From Aquimonas voraii (GTDB lineage Bacteria; Pseudomonadota; Gammaproteobacteria; Xanthomonadales; Xanthomonadaceae): a stretch of DNA of 64,000 nucleotides. Numbering within the stretch: the stretch's first letter is position 1; each line of letters opens with the position of its first letter. Positions 54,462 through 63,617 of this stretch are shown here, piece after piece. The position numbers and the translations under genes were made by a program. The notes beneath the pieces were generated by a model. That model did no database searches. It saw nothing but the letters and a program-made list of their open reading frames with translations, and was not told where the DNA came from. The stretch is taken from positions 1 through 64,000 of the forward strand of contig NZ_FNAG01000009.1 of NCBI RefSeq assembly GCF_900101825.1. The letters run 5' to 3'.

Positions 54462-55705
54462 TGTCCAACCTGATCAACCGCACCGTCGAGAACGTCACCC
54501 AGTGGGTCGACGAGCGCGCCCCCGGCCTCAAGGGCGCTTACAACAAGCATGTCGGCCAGTACTACGCGCCGAAGAATTTCAACGTCTGGTACTACTTCGG
54601 CTCGCTGGCCATGCTGGTGCTGGTCAACCAGATCGTCACCGGCATCTGGCTGACGATGAACTACAAGCCGTCCGCGGCCGAGGCCTTCGCCTCGGTCGAG
54701 TACATCATGCGCGACGTCGAGTGGGGCTGGCTGATCCGCTACATGCACTCCACCGGCGCTTCGCTGTTCTTCGTGGTGGTGTACCTGCACATGTTCCGTG
54801 GCCTGGTCTACGGCAGCTCGCAGAAGCCTCGTGAGCTGGTGTGGGTGATCGGGGTGGCCATCTTCCTGGTGCTGATGGCCGAAGCCTTCCTCGGCTACGT
54901 GCTGCCCTGGGGGCAGATGAGCTATCACGGCGCCCAGGTGATCATCAACCTGTTTGGCGCGGTGCCGGTCATCGGCGGCGACCTGACCGAGTGGATCCGC
55001 GGTGACTTCCTGGTCTCCGACGCCACCCTCAACCGCTTCTTCGCCCTGCACGTGATCGCCCTGCCGCTGGTCCTGCTGCTGCTGGTGGTGCTGCACTTGG
55101 GCGCCCTGCACGAGGTCGGCTCGAACAACCCCGACGGCGTTGACATCAAGAAAAAGAAGGGCGAGGACGGCAAGCCGCTGGACGGCATCCCCTTCCACCC
55201 CTACTACACGGTCAAGGACCTGTTCGGTGCGGGCTTCTTCCTCACCATCGCCGCCTTCATCGTGTTCTTTGCCCCGACCTTTGGCGACCTGTTCCTCGAG
55301 TACGACAACTTCATCCCCGCGAACCCGATGGTCACGCCGGACCACATCAAGCCGGTGTGGTACTTCACCCCCTACTACGCGATGCTGCGCGCCGTACCTG
55401 ACAAGCTGGCGGGCGTGATCATCATGGGCGGTGCGGTGATGATCCTGTTCCTGCTGCCCTGGCTGGACCGCAGCCCCGTCCGCTCGGTTCGCTACCGCGG
55501 CCTGCTGTCGAAGGTGCTGATCGGCATCTTCGTGGTCGCCTTCGTCAGCCTGGCGTGGCTGGGCCTGCAGTCCGGCAGCGAGATGCAGACGCTGATGGCG
55601 CGCATCTTCACGATCTACTACTTCGCGTTCTTCCTCTTGATGCCGCTGTGGACCCGCTGGGATTCCTACAAGCCGGTGCCGGAACGGGTGACCACCCATG
55701 ATTAA
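54461..55705 (+). CDS. petB: cytochrome b of the bc1 complex
   Basis: The 414-residue eight-helix protein carries the two b hemes and the quinol sites. Typical stretches are RYMHSTGASLFFVVVYLHMF with heme-binding His residues, GYVLPWGQMSYHGAQV, FALHVIALPLVLLLLVVLH, and a PEWY-equivalent loop that here reads KPVWYFTPYYAML (PVWY). Overlaps petA by one base and petC by 8. Confidence 0.97.
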   Translation: MSNLINRTVENVTQWVDERAPGLKGAYNKHVGQYYAPKNFNVWYYFGSLAMLVLVNQIVTGIWLTMNYKPSAAEAFASVEYIMRDVEWGWLIRYMHSTGASLFFVVVYLHMFRGLVYGSSQKPRELVWVIGVAIFLVLMAEAFLGYVLPWGQMSYHGAQVIINLFGAVPVIGGDLTEWIRGDFLVSDATLNRFFALHVIALPLVLLLLVVLHLGALHEVGSNNPDGVDIKKKKGEDGKPLDGIPFHPYYTVKDLFGAGFFLTIAAFIVFFAPTFGDLFLEYDNFIPANPMVTPDHIKPVWYFTPYYAMLRAVPDKLAGVIIMGGAVMILFLLPWLDRSPVRSVRYRGLLSKVLIGIFVVAFVSLAWLGLQSGSEMQTLMARIFTIYYFAFFLLMPLWTRWDSYKPVPERVTTHD

Positions 55706-56432
55706 GCGTCTCTACTCGCTGGCGCTCGGCGCCGTGCTGCTGGCCGCGACCGGCGTTTCCCAGGCCGCAGCCGGCGGCGCCCCGATCCTGGAAAGCCACG
55801 TCAACATCGGTGACCGAGCCTCGCTGCAGCGCGGCGCGGCCCTGTTCATGAACTACTGTGCGGGCTGTCACTCCCTCGGCTACCAGCGCTATTCGCGCAC
55901 GGCAAAGGATCTGGGCCTCACCGAAGAGCAGGTGATGTCCTACCTGAACTTCACGGGCGCCAAGTTCGGCGAACACATGAACGCGTCGATGGATCCCGCC
56001 GACGGCGCGGCCTGGTTCGGCAAGGCGCCGCCGGATCTGTCCCTGGTGGCGCGTGCCAAGCCCGGTGGCCCGGATTGGACCTACACCTTCCTCAAGTCCT
56101 TCTACGTGGACGAAACCCGTCCAGCCGGCTGGAACAACACGGTGCTGGTCGGCGCTTCGATGCCGAACGTGCTGTGGAACCTGCAGGGCTCCCAGCGCGC
56201 CGTCTACGGCGAGCACGGCGAGATCACCGGCTTCGAGCTGGCGCCCGCGGGCAGCCAGAGCCCGGAGGAGTTCGACCGCACCATCCGCGATATCACTGCC
56301 TTTCTCACCTATGTGGGCGAGCCGGCTGCGCTGAAGCGCGAAGCCTATGGCGTGTGGGTTATCCTCTTCCTCGCGGTCTTCACTTTCCTCGCCTGGCTGC
56401 TCAAGACTGAGTACTGGCGCGACGTTCACTGA
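55698..56432 (+). CDS. petC: cytochrome c1
   Basis: The 244-residue periplasmic c-type cytochrome has a signal peptide (about 1-23), the heme site CAGCH (Cys54/Cys57/His58), the axial Met in VGASMPNVLW and a C-terminal membrane anchor (VWVILFLAVFTFLAWLL). It completes petABC. Confidence 0.97.
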   Translation: MIKRLYSLALGAVLLAATGVSQAAAGGAPILESHVNIGDRASLQRGAALFMNYCAGCHSLGYQRYSRTAKDLGLTEEQVMSYLNFTGAKFGEHMNASMDPADGAAWFGKAPPDLSLVARAKPGGPDWTYTFLKSFYVDETRPAGWNNTVLVGASMPNVLWNLQGSQRAVYGEHGEITGFELAPAGSQSPEEFDRTIRDITAFLTYVGEPAALKREAYGVWVILFLAVFTFLAWLLKTEYWRDVH

Positions 56433-56450
56433 GGTGAGCTGACCGTATGG

Positions 56451-56478
56451 CGGCCGGTGTCCCAAGTGGCACCGGCCG
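56451..56478 (+). other. perfect hairpin between petC and sspA
   Basis: CGGCCGGTG and CACCGGCCG are separated by a 10-base loop. No T tract follows. It could be a processing or partial termination site between the two operons. Confidence 0.5.
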
Positions 56479-56511
56479 AACCCTGATCTGCGTGGGTAAG
56501 GGGGATACGGG

Positions 56512-57147
56512 ATGGCTTCGAGTTCGCGTCTGCGCAACGCGCTGACCCTGTTTTCGGCTCGCGACTGCGCGACCTGTCACCGGATACGGCTGGTGCTGGC
56601 AGCCAAGGGTGTCAGCTACGAGCTGGTGGCCGTAGATCCCGGGCATCCGCCCGAGGATCTGCTTGATCTCAATCCCACCCTGAGCCTTCCTACGCTCGCC
56701 GATCGCGATCTGGTCCTCTACTCCGCCTCGGTGCTGAGCGAGTACATCGACGAGCGCTATCCACACCCTCCCCTGATGCCGATCGACCCGCTCTCGCGTG
56801 CCCGACTGCGGCTTGCCATGCTACGGCTGGAGCAGGAGTGGGTGCCCGAGCTCGAAGCGATTGGAGCTTCCAGCAAGGCCGAGGCGGAAGCGGCGCGAAA
56901 GCGCATGCGCGAACTGGTGATGGCCTCCCTGCCCCTGTTCAAGGCCTCGCGCTTCTTCCTGAACACTGAACTTTCCCTGGCCGACTGCGCGCTGGCCCCG
57001 ATCCTTTGGCGCCTGCCGGCGGCAGGCATCGACCTCGCTCGCGAGGCGAAGCCGATCGAAGACTACGCGCAGCGGATCTTCCGTAGCCCTCTCTTCGCAC
57101 GCAGCCTGATGCCGGAGGAGCGCCACTACCGCGAGCTGCCTGCATGA
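56512..57147 (+). CDS. sspA: stringent starvation protein A
   Basis: A GST-fold protein of 211 residues that binds RNA polymerase and adjusts transcription in starvation or acid stress. The thioredoxin-like half begins LTLFSARDCATCHRIRLVL. The helical half contains SRARLRLAMLRLEQEWVP. It is not a catalytic GST. petABC-sspA-sspB is a conserved order in gammaproteobacteria, and the gene overlaps sspB by 4 bases. Confidence 0.94.
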   Translation: MASSSRLRNALTLFSARDCATCHRIRLVLAAKGVSYELVAVDPGHPPEDLLDLNPTLSLPTLADRDLVLYSASVLSEYIDERYPHPPLMPIDPLSRARLRLAMLRLEQEWVPELEAIGASSKAEAEAARKRMRELVMASLPLFKASRFFLNTELSLADCALAPILWRLPAAGIDLAREAKPIEDYAQRIFRSPLFARSLMPEERHYRELPA

Positions 57148-57593
57148 ACAACGCTGTCCCGCCCGCCACGCCGCGCATGAGCTCGAACCGCCCCTACCTG
57201 TTGCGGGCGATGTACGACTGGATCACCGACAACGGCCTGACCCCCTACCTGTTGGTCGATGCGCAGCAGCCGGGCGTGCAGGTGCCTGCCTTCGCCGTGA
57301 AGGACGGCAAGGTGGTGCTCAATATCGCGATGCGTGCGGTCGATCAGCTCGATCTCGGCAACGACCGCATCCGCTTCCAGGCGCGCTTCTCCGGCGCCAG
57401 CCACGCCCTGTCGATCCCGCTGGCGGCGGTAGAGGCGATCTACGCCCAGGAGAACGGGCAGGGCATGATGCTGCCTCCCGACGATCCCGCCTTCACCGAG
57501 CCCGCCGCGGAGTCAGCCGCCGAGCCGACCCAATCCGCGCCCGAAGGCGACGAGCCGCCGCCGAAGCGCTCCCATCTTCGCGTCATCAAGTGA
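57144..57593 (+). CDS. sspB: ClpXP specificity-enhancing factor SspB
   Basis: The 149-residue adaptor delivers ssrA-tagged proteins to ClpXP. The substrate-binding fold (about 12-115: SSNRPYLLRAMYDWITDNGL, NIAMRAVDQL, FSGASHALSIPLAAVEAIYA) is followed by a flexible acidic/proline tail. The chain ends SHLRVIK, which fits the ClpX-docking XB motif. ATG 57177 is an alternative start. Confidence 0.95.
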   Translation: MNNAVPPATPRMSSNRPYLLRAMYDWITDNGLTPYLLVDAQQPGVQVPAFAVKDGKVVLNIAMRAVDQLDLGNDRIRFQARFSGASHALSIPLAAVEAIYAQENGQGMMLPPDDPAFTEPAAESAAEPTQSAPEGDEPPPKRSHLRVIK

Positions 57594-57794
57594 TTCACCC
57601 GGCCGCGCTCACGCAAAGAAATCGCGCGGCCACGCCCTGGCCGTGAACCGCTCGAAGCGGTCGCTGCGGCCGATTCGATGCCCGGCGCACAGGTCCGAAC
57701 GACCCGCTACCTGTAGGACGGCTCGACGCCGAGGCCACTTGCGTGCTGCGCGCAGGCTGAGAGCCGGCACAGGTGCTGGTTCGGGTGCGGCAAG

Positions 57795-58160
57795 TCAGCC
57801 CCAGTGACCGAAGCTGCGCGGCGCGATGGTTGGGCGGACCTCGGCCGGCGGCGTTGCCAGCGGTTCTGGCGCCGTAATCCACAGCAGCCTGAGCCCATGT
57901 AGAGCGAGCGCGCCACTGGCCCGATCGCTGCCTTCGCGGCTGTAGTCGAAGCGGTACTGGCGCACCACGCCCAGGCGGCCGTCCTCGGAGCGCTTCAGTG
58001 CCAGCTTGACCAGGGCCACGGAATGGTCGAGCAGCTGCACGCCCGCGCGCTCGCAGGCCTCAAGGCCGTGCCGACGCGCCACCTCGGCGGCGTCGCGCGC
58101 GCGCGCCCAAGCGTAGAGGCCCAGGCCAAGCAGGATCAGAAGAACCAGGGTCGTATCCAT
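57795..58160 (-). CDS. DUF3301-family membrane-anchored protein
   Basis: The 121-residue protein has one N-terminal helix (TTLVLLILLGLGLYAWARARD). A soluble segment follows with the family stretch ARRHGLEACERAGVQLLDHSVAL and RQYRFDYSREGSDRASG. Function unknown. ATG 58160 is chosen because upstream codons lack family similarity. It is convergent with sspB; the 200 bp between them hold no visible gene. Confidence 0.85.
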   Translation of the reverse strand: MDTTLVLLILLGLGLYAWARARDAAEVARRHGLEACERAGVQLLDHSVALVKLALKRSEDGRLGVVRQYRFDYSREGSDRASGALALHGLRLLWITAPEPLATPPAEVRPTIAPRSFGHWG

Positions 58161-58317
58161 CGGCCAAGTGTGTGGGCGCCTGACTGCGGCCGCAAGGCGC
58201 CGGACCCTCAAGAGCACCTTCCCTTGACCGCACTCGCCCACCCATGTGCCAAAGAGCGCACGGCGACCTGTGCAACCAAATGTAAGATCGGCGCCTACGG
58301 ATTGGATTCACGGGTGC

Positions 58318-60666
58318 GTGGTGCAGGCAGTGGAGATCGAGGGCTACCGGATCGAGGACGCCGGCGCGGCATCGCAGGGCGTGCAGCTGCTGCGCGCGCG
58401 CCAGCTGGTCAACGATTCCCCGGTACTGCTGCAGCTCTGGGACGGCCCCGTGCAGCCGGCGCAGCAGGCGATCCGACAGCTCGCCGTCCTTCGCCATCCT
58501 GGGCTCGCCACCGTGCTCGATGTCGGCGAGACCGTAGATGGGCGGGCCTACGCCGCGCTGGCCGTGGCCGACGGTCAGAGCCTGCGGCAACGCCTCGCGC
58601 AGGGCCTGGACCTCGGCGACAGCCTCAGTCTGATGCGTCGGCTGGCCCTGATCCTGCGTTTCATGGAGTCGCGCTGTCCCCTGCCGCCGGTTCTGGATCC
58701 TGCCGAGGTGTTCGCCGACGCACAGGGGCGGCCGCTGCTGACCCGACTGCTGCCACCGTCGACAGGCTCGACCAGCCCGCGTCCGCTGCAGCGCCTGCTC
58801 GCGCTCGGCTTCGAGGCCCTCACCGGGCGGCCGCCCGTCGCAGCCGAACTGCGTCTGCCCGAATACCTGGCGCGCTGGCAGCCGCTGTTCGATCTCGATC
58901 CCTCAGCTGCGGGCGTCGGCGAATTCCTCGCCGTGCTGGACCAGCTGGAGGGCAAGCCCGCGGCTGCGCCCCCGCCTGCTGCTCCGCCGGCCGTCCAAAC
59001 CCCCGCGCCCCCGCAAGCACGCAAGCCGGTGCTCGCGGAAGCGAAGCTGCCGCCGGCTCCTAAATCCGCGCCCGCGCCGCCAGCGAGCGCACCGCGGCCC
59101 CGGCCACCGACCGCCGCCGCCCCCGCGGCTGCGGCCACGCAGGGCGCGGACGTGCACGCAGACGAACGCCGCACCGCGCCGAGCAGAAGGTTGGAAGCCT
59201 TGGCGGGCCCGGCGGATCCGGCGCGGCCATCTATGCACGAGGCCGCGCCACCGCCACCTTCGCGCATTCCCCTACTTCTGGCTGCCGGTCTCGCCCTGCC
59301 TTTGCTTGGCGGCCTGCTGTGGTGGGGGCTGGCCCGCACACCGAGCCCGCCGGCCCCGGTGGCGCGGGTCCAGCAAGCGGTACCCCCTTCCCCGGTGTCC
59401 TCTGCTCGGTTGGCGGAACGTCCCCTTGAAGCCGAGGCCTCCGGATCGGCCCTGGGCTTCCAGCCGCCGGATCCGGACGCTGACTGGATTCCGACCTCGC
59501 CGGTCGATCTCGATCTCGCCGCCCTGCCGACGGTCGAGGACCCACTGGAACGCCTGCTGCTGCTGGCGCGCACGAATCTGCAGGCGGGGCGGCTGGTGGC
59601 GCCGCCGGGCCGTAACGCTCTCGATCGCTACCTGCAGGCCCTGCGCATCGAGACGGAGAACCGCGCCGTCCAGCAGGGCATCGCGGAGCTCGCCGCACTG
59701 TGTCTGCGTCAGGCCGTGGACGCGCAGGATTTTGATCCCAAGCTCGTCGCTCTCGACTGCGTGGATCGCGTCGCCGCAGCGCATCCGGCGGCTGCTGGCG
59801 TGCAGCAGGAGGCCTCGCGCTATCGACAGGCTGAGCATGACCGCGCCGTGCTGTCGGGGCGCGAGGCCCTCGCGGCTTGGCGTGGCCGCGAGGCCATCGA
59901 GCAGTTCGAGCGGGCAAAGCGGCTTCGCCCGGAGTCGCGTGAAGCGCAGGCCGGCTTGAGCGAGGCCACGGCGCTGGGCCGTCCGGGCTATCGTTTCCGG
60001 GACGCACTGCAGGCGGGAGGCCATGGGCCCGAAATGGTCGTGCTCAAGGGCCTCGCCTGGGGCGTCAGCGAAGTCCGGATCAACGAATTCGAAGCCTATT
60101 GGGAGGCCGCCGGTCGGGCCCGCTTCGGCACCGAGCTGCCGGCCTGCCGTGACCGGGAATCGCTGCTGCGCAGCTCGCGCAAGCGCGACTGGCGTGATCC
60201 CGACTTCCCGCAGGCGCCGGATCATCCGGTAGCCTGCGTCAGTTTTGCGATGGCCCAGCACTACGCCGAATGGCTGAGCACTGCGAGCGGTCAAAGCTAT
60301 CGCCTGCCCAGTCTTGCTGAATGGCGGTCGGTGGCGGCAGCGCCGCCGACCGACTGCGGGGCCAACCTGCGCGACCAGACTGCCGCGAGGGTCTGGAACG
60401 CCCGCGATGCGGCTGCCTGCAGCGATGGTCAGGCCTACACCTCGCCGGTCGGTGCGGCTGGGGAGCACAGCGGGCTGCTGGGGCTCTGGGGCAATGTCGC
60501 AGAGTGGCTGGTGGACTGTGCGGGCGGCAACTGCCGCCAGCGCCTGGCTGCGGGCGGCAGCTGGTTCAGCTCCTCAACTGATCTGGAGCCACGTGGCTTT
60601 GCAGCGGAACCGGCCTTCACTACCATCGGAATCCGCGTGGTGCGTGACATCCCGCCGCGCGAATGA
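58318..60666 (+). CDS. pseudokinase / transmembrane / FGE-like domain protein
   Basis: A protein of about 782 residues. Residues about 5-210 resemble a Ser/Thr kinase (IEGYRIEDAG, LRHPGLATVLDVGETVDGRAY) but lack the catalytic Lys, the HRD loop and DFG (ADAQGRPLLTRLLPP sits where the loop should be). A Pro/Ala linker (about 212-315), one membrane helix (about 317-338), a helical TPR-like region (about 400-545) and an FGE/SUMF1-like domain (about 570-778, ending GGSWFSSS...GIRVVRD) follow. The FGE active cysteines are absent, so it is probably a binding domain. It resembles PpkA-type proteins in layout. The start is uncertain: GTG 58318, 58321 or 58330. Upstream codons to ATG 58246 have unusually low GC3. 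Confidence 0.75.
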   Translation: MVQAVEIEGYRIEDAGAASQGVQLLRARQLVNDSPVLLQLWDGPVQPAQQAIRQLAVLRHPGLATVLDVGETVDGRAYAALAVADGQSLRQRLAQGLDLGDSLSLMRRLALILRFMESRCPLPPVLDPAEVFADAQGRPLLTRLLPPSTGSTSPRPLQRLLALGFEALTGRPPVAAELRLPEYLARWQPLFDLDPSAAGVGEFLAVLDQLEGKPAAAPPPAAPPAVQTPAPPQARKPVLAEAKLPPAPKSAPAPPASAPRPRPPTAAAPAAAATQGADVHADERRTAPSRRLEALAGPADPARPSMHEAAPPPPSRIPLLLAAGLALPLLGGLLWWGLARTPSPPAPVARVQQAVPPSPVSSARLAERPLEAEASGSALGFQPPDPDADWIPTSPVDLDLAALPTVEDPLERLLLLARTNLQAGRLVAPPGRNALDRYLQALRIETENRAVQQGIAELAALCLRQAVDAQDFDPKLVALDCVDRVAAAHPAAAGVQQEASRYRQAEHDRAVLSGREALAAWRGREAIEQFERAKRLRPESREAQAGLSEATALGRPGYRFRDALQAGGHGPEMVVLKGLAWGVSEVRINEFEAYWEAAGRARFGTELPACRDRESLLRSSRKRDWRDPDFPQAPDHPVACVSFAMAQHYAEWLSTASGQSYRLPSLAEWRSVAAAPPTDCGANLRDQTAARVWNARDAAACSDGQAYTSPVGAAGEHSGLLGLWGNVAEWLVDCAGGNCRQRLAAGGSWFSSSTDLEPRGFAAEPAFTTIGIRVVRDIPPRE

Positions 60667-60738
60667 ACCTGGCCGCTTTCCCGGCCAGCCCAAAATCCCC
60701 GCGCCTCGGTCCTGCCGATGCGCTTCGCGAGAACCACG

Positions 60739-61512
60739 ATGAAGCTGATCTTCCCGAAGGGTGAACACGGCGCAGTGCTGCTGAGCCCGGGCGGCAACAC
60801 GGTGGGGTCCGCGCCGGATGCCTTCCTGCGCCTCGTCGTGGACGGCATGCCCGCCCAGCTGTGCGAGCTCCAGCTTGAAGGCGAGCGCCTGTATCTGGTC
60901 GCGGCGCCCGGAGTCGAAGGCCTCAGCGTCAACGGCCAGCCTGCCGACCCACGTCACAGCCTGCGTGCCGGCGACCTGGTCGGCTTCGGTCCCGTGCAGG
61001 CGCGGCTGGTAGCGGTCGAGCGTGTGCTGCCCTCCGCCTCGGGGCGCCCCGCCCAGGTCGATGACGCGGGCGCCACCCGCGTCCGTGCCGCCCTGCCCAA
61101 GTACCTGCTGCGCGGCGTGTCGGGCGCCGCCTTTGGCAAGACCTATGCGGTGGTTTCAACCCAGGTCATCGGTCGCCATCACGAGTGCGATATCTCCATC
61201 CCGAGCGAGGAGATCTCACGGCGCCATGCCCAGGTGAAGCCGACTGCGGATGGTCTGCTGGTCGAAGATCTCGGTTCGTCCAACGGTACCTTCATCAATG
61301 GTCAGCAGATCCAGAATGGCCTGCTGAAGAATGGCGACGAACTCCGCCTTGATGCGATCCGCTTCATGCTGGTGGTTCCCGGCCAGGAGATTCCAAAGGC
61401 CGCGGTGCCGGCGCCCGAGGAAGCCAAGGGCGGCAGCCGCACCGGGCTGATCTTCATCGCCGTGACTGCAGTCGTCGCTGCGGCTGTCGCCGCCGCCTTC
61501 CTGCTGCGATGA
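60739..61512 (+). CDS. tandem FHA-domain membrane protein
   Basis: The 257-residue protein has a degenerate FHA-like fold (about 1-95, no GR/SxxH) and a canonical FHA domain (about 140-215). The canonical domain shows GRHHECD (Arg146), EEISRRHAQ (Ser160, His163) and LGSSNGTFINGQ (Asn182), the phosphothreonine-reading residues. A C-terminal membrane helix (about 236-256) anchors it. Its neighbour is a kinase-like protein without catalytic residues, so the phosphate donor must be another kinase or the FHA reads a different ligand. It starts 72 bp after the pseudokinase gene. Confidence 0.87.
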   Translation: MKLIFPKGEHGAVLLSPGGNTVGSAPDAFLRLVVDGMPAQLCELQLEGERLYLVAAPGVEGLSVNGQPADPRHSLRAGDLVGFGPVQARLVAVERVLPSASGRPAQVDDAGATRVRAALPKYLLRGVSGAAFGKTYAVVSTQVIGRHHECDISIPSEEISRRHAQVKPTADGLLVEDLGSSNGTFINGQQIQNGLLKNGDELRLDAIRFMLVVPGQEIPKAAVPAPEEAKGGSRTGLIFIAVTAVVAAAVAAAFLLR

Positions 61513-61616
61513 GCCTGCCCGCAATTCGCCCGATGTGATCAGCGCGCGCGCCGCTCTCGGCCGCGCGCTGTCGGTTCGCTTCCCTGTAATGGCACGGCCG
61601 ATCACTGGAGGCCGCC

Positions 61617-63614
61617 ATGCAGAGTCCATGTTCCCACCCCTTCCCCCGCATTCTCCGAGCACTTGGCGCCTGCCTGCTGCTCTTCGGCGGCTTTGCTCAA
61701 GCCGAAGGTCTTTCGTTGCGTGCCCAAGGCGCCGATGACTGGCGGTCCGCCTTTGCCCTGGAGACCCACGTCGACCTGCGCGTGCGCGGCCTGATGGCCG
61801 AAGTGCGGGTGCGCCAGCGCTTCAGCAACGCCAGCGACGAGTGGATGGAAGGCCGCTACCGCCTGCCGCTGCCGGACGAAGCCGCGGTCGGCCGCCTGCG
61901 CATGCAGGTCGGCGAACGCCTCATCGAAGGCGAGGTGCAGGAGAAGCGGCAGGCCGCGGCCACCTATGCTGCGGCGGCCAGCGAAGGCCGCACCGCCAGC
62001 CTGGTCGAGCGCGAGCGCCCGAATCTGTTCCAGACCCGCGTTGCCAACATCGGACCCGGCGAAACTGTCGAGATCGAGATCGGCTACTGGCAGAAGGTGC
62101 GCTGGCAGGACGGCCGATTCAGCCTCGGATTGCCGCTGACCTTCGTGACGCCCTACCACGGCGGTCGTGCCGAGATGGATGCCGAGCTGGATCGCCCGCG
62201 GTCTGACGAAGTGCCTGGGCAGGGCATCGCGCTGGGCATGGCCGCAGCGCCGAAGTTCAGCCTCGGCGTCGATCTTGAAGCCGGCCTGCCGCTGGCCAGC
62301 ATCGAGAGCACCAGTCATGTCATCGCCGTGCGTCGCGAAGGCGAGCGTTATCGTGTCGAGTTGTCCACCCCCCAGGTCGACAGCGACCGCGACTTCGAAC
62401 TGCAATGGACGCCGCAGCCCAGCGCGCAGCCCCAGCAGGCGCTGTTCGTCGAGGACCGCGCCGATGCGCGCTATGCCTTCTTGACCCTGATCCCACCGAC
62501 CCGGCCAGTGACGCCGGTGCCGCGCGAGCTGATCCTCGTGGTCGACAACTCGGGCTCCATGCACGGCGCCTCGATGCAGCAAGCCAAAGCGGCGGTGGAT
62601 CGCGCGCTGACCGGGCTGCGTGCCTTGGATCGCTTCAACGTGATCCGCTTCGACCACGGCTTCGACAGCGTCTTTCCCCAGCCGGTCGAGGCCAGTGCCG
62701 CCAACGTCGCTCGCGCCCGCAGCTTCGTTCAGGCCCTGAACGCCGACGGCGGTACCGAGATGCTGGCCCCGCTGATCGAAGCCTTCGCCATGCCGGCCAC
62801 GCCCAGCCATCTGCGCCAGGTAGTGCTGATCACCGACGGCGCGATCAGCAACGAGGCCCAGCTGCTCAACCACATCGAGCACGGGCGCGGCGACGCACGG
62901 CTGTTCGCGGTCGGCATCGGCAGCGCGCCCAACGCGCACATCCTGCGACGCATGGCCGAAGTCGGCCGCGGTGCGCAGGTGACGATCCGCCGTATCGAGG
63001 ACGTCGCGGACGTCACCGACCGGCTGCTGGCCAAGCTCGGCCAGCCCGCCCTGCGCGATCTCAAGGCGGCGTGGCCCGAGGGCGCCGAGGCTTTCCCGGC
63101 GCAGCTGCCCGATCTGTATCTCGGCGAGCCGCTACAGGTGCTGCTGCGGCTGCCGCAGGGCGGCAAGCAGGGCAGGCTCGAGGGCACCGCGCCGGACCTG
63201 TCCTGGCGCGCCGAGGTCAAGCTCGGCGAGCCGCGCCTGGCCTCGACCGAGGGCGTGGCGCGGCTGTGGGCGGCGGCGCGGATCGCCGAATTGGAGGACA
63301 GCCTGCGTCAGGGCGCGAGCGCCGACGAGGTGCGCGCGGGCGTGCTGAGGCTCGCGCTGGAGCATGGTCTTGCCAGCGCCTACACCAGCTTCGTCGCCGT
63401 CGATCGCACGCCGCGCCGGCCCGAGGCCGCGGATCTGGCCTCGCTGCAGTTCGCCAATGCCGTGCCGGCGGGTTCGGTCGACTTTGCCGCCGGTGCCACC
63501 GGCTTCGAACGCAGCCTGCGTCTTGCTCTGCTGCTGGGCGCGATCGCCCTGGCGCTGCTGGTCTGGCAGCGCGAGGGCGCGCCCGGCCAGCGTCGGTTGC
63601 TGGCGCAGGATTGA
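61617..63614 (+). CDS. VIT/VWA sortase-target surface protein
   Basis: The 665-residue exported protein has a signal peptide (about 1-29), a VIT domain (about 30-160, RVRQRFSNASDEWMEGRYRLPLP) and a VWA domain (about 300-470) with the MIDAS motif DNSGSM. A C-terminal sorting region (about 610-660) reads VPAGSVDFAAGATGFERS, then a hydrophobic helix and a basic tail. This is the architecture of marine proteobacterial sortase target proteins. The sortase gene starts 3 bases downstream, so it is almost certainly the substrate. Confidence 0.9.
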   Translation: MQSPCSHPFPRILRALGACLLLFGGFAQAEGLSLRAQGADDWRSAFALETHVDLRVRGLMAEVRVRQRFSNASDEWMEGRYRLPLPDEAAVGRLRMQVGERLIEGEVQEKRQAAATYAAAASEGRTASLVERERPNLFQTRVANIGPGETVEIEIGYWQKVRWQDGRFSLGLPLTFVTPYHGGRAEMDAELDRPRSDEVPGQGIALGMAAAPKFSLGVDLEAGLPLASIESTSHVIAVRREGERYRVELSTPQVDSDRDFELQWTPQPSAQPQQALFVEDRADARYAFLTLIPPTRPVTPVPRELILVVDNSGSMHGASMQQAKAAVDRALTGLRALDRFNVIRFDHGFDSVFPQPVEASAANVARARSFVQALNADGGTEMLAPLIEAFAMPATPSHLRQVVLITDGAISNEAQLLNHIEHGRGDARLFAVGIGSAPNAHILRRMAEVGRGAQVTIRRIEDVADVTDRLLAKLGQPALRDLKAAWPEGAEAFPAQLPDLYLGEPLQVLLRLPQGGKQGRLEGTAPDLSWRAEVKLGEPRLASTEGVARLWAAARIAELEDSLRQGASADEVRAGVLRLALEHGLASAYTSFVAVDRTPRRPEAADLASLQFANAVPAGSVDFAAGATGFERSLRLALLLGAIALALLVWQREGAPGQRRLLAQD

Positions 63615-63617
63615 GCC

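Noticed and set aside
58246-58317. Upstream extension of the pseudokinase gene to ATG 58246
   Set aside because: The 24 codons have low GC at third positions and no ribosome site, unlike the rest of the gene.
58318-61512. Type VI secretion locus based on kinase/FGE and FHA proteins
   Set aside because: No Tss structural gene, Hcp, VgrG or ClpV is present, and the following genes are a sortase system.
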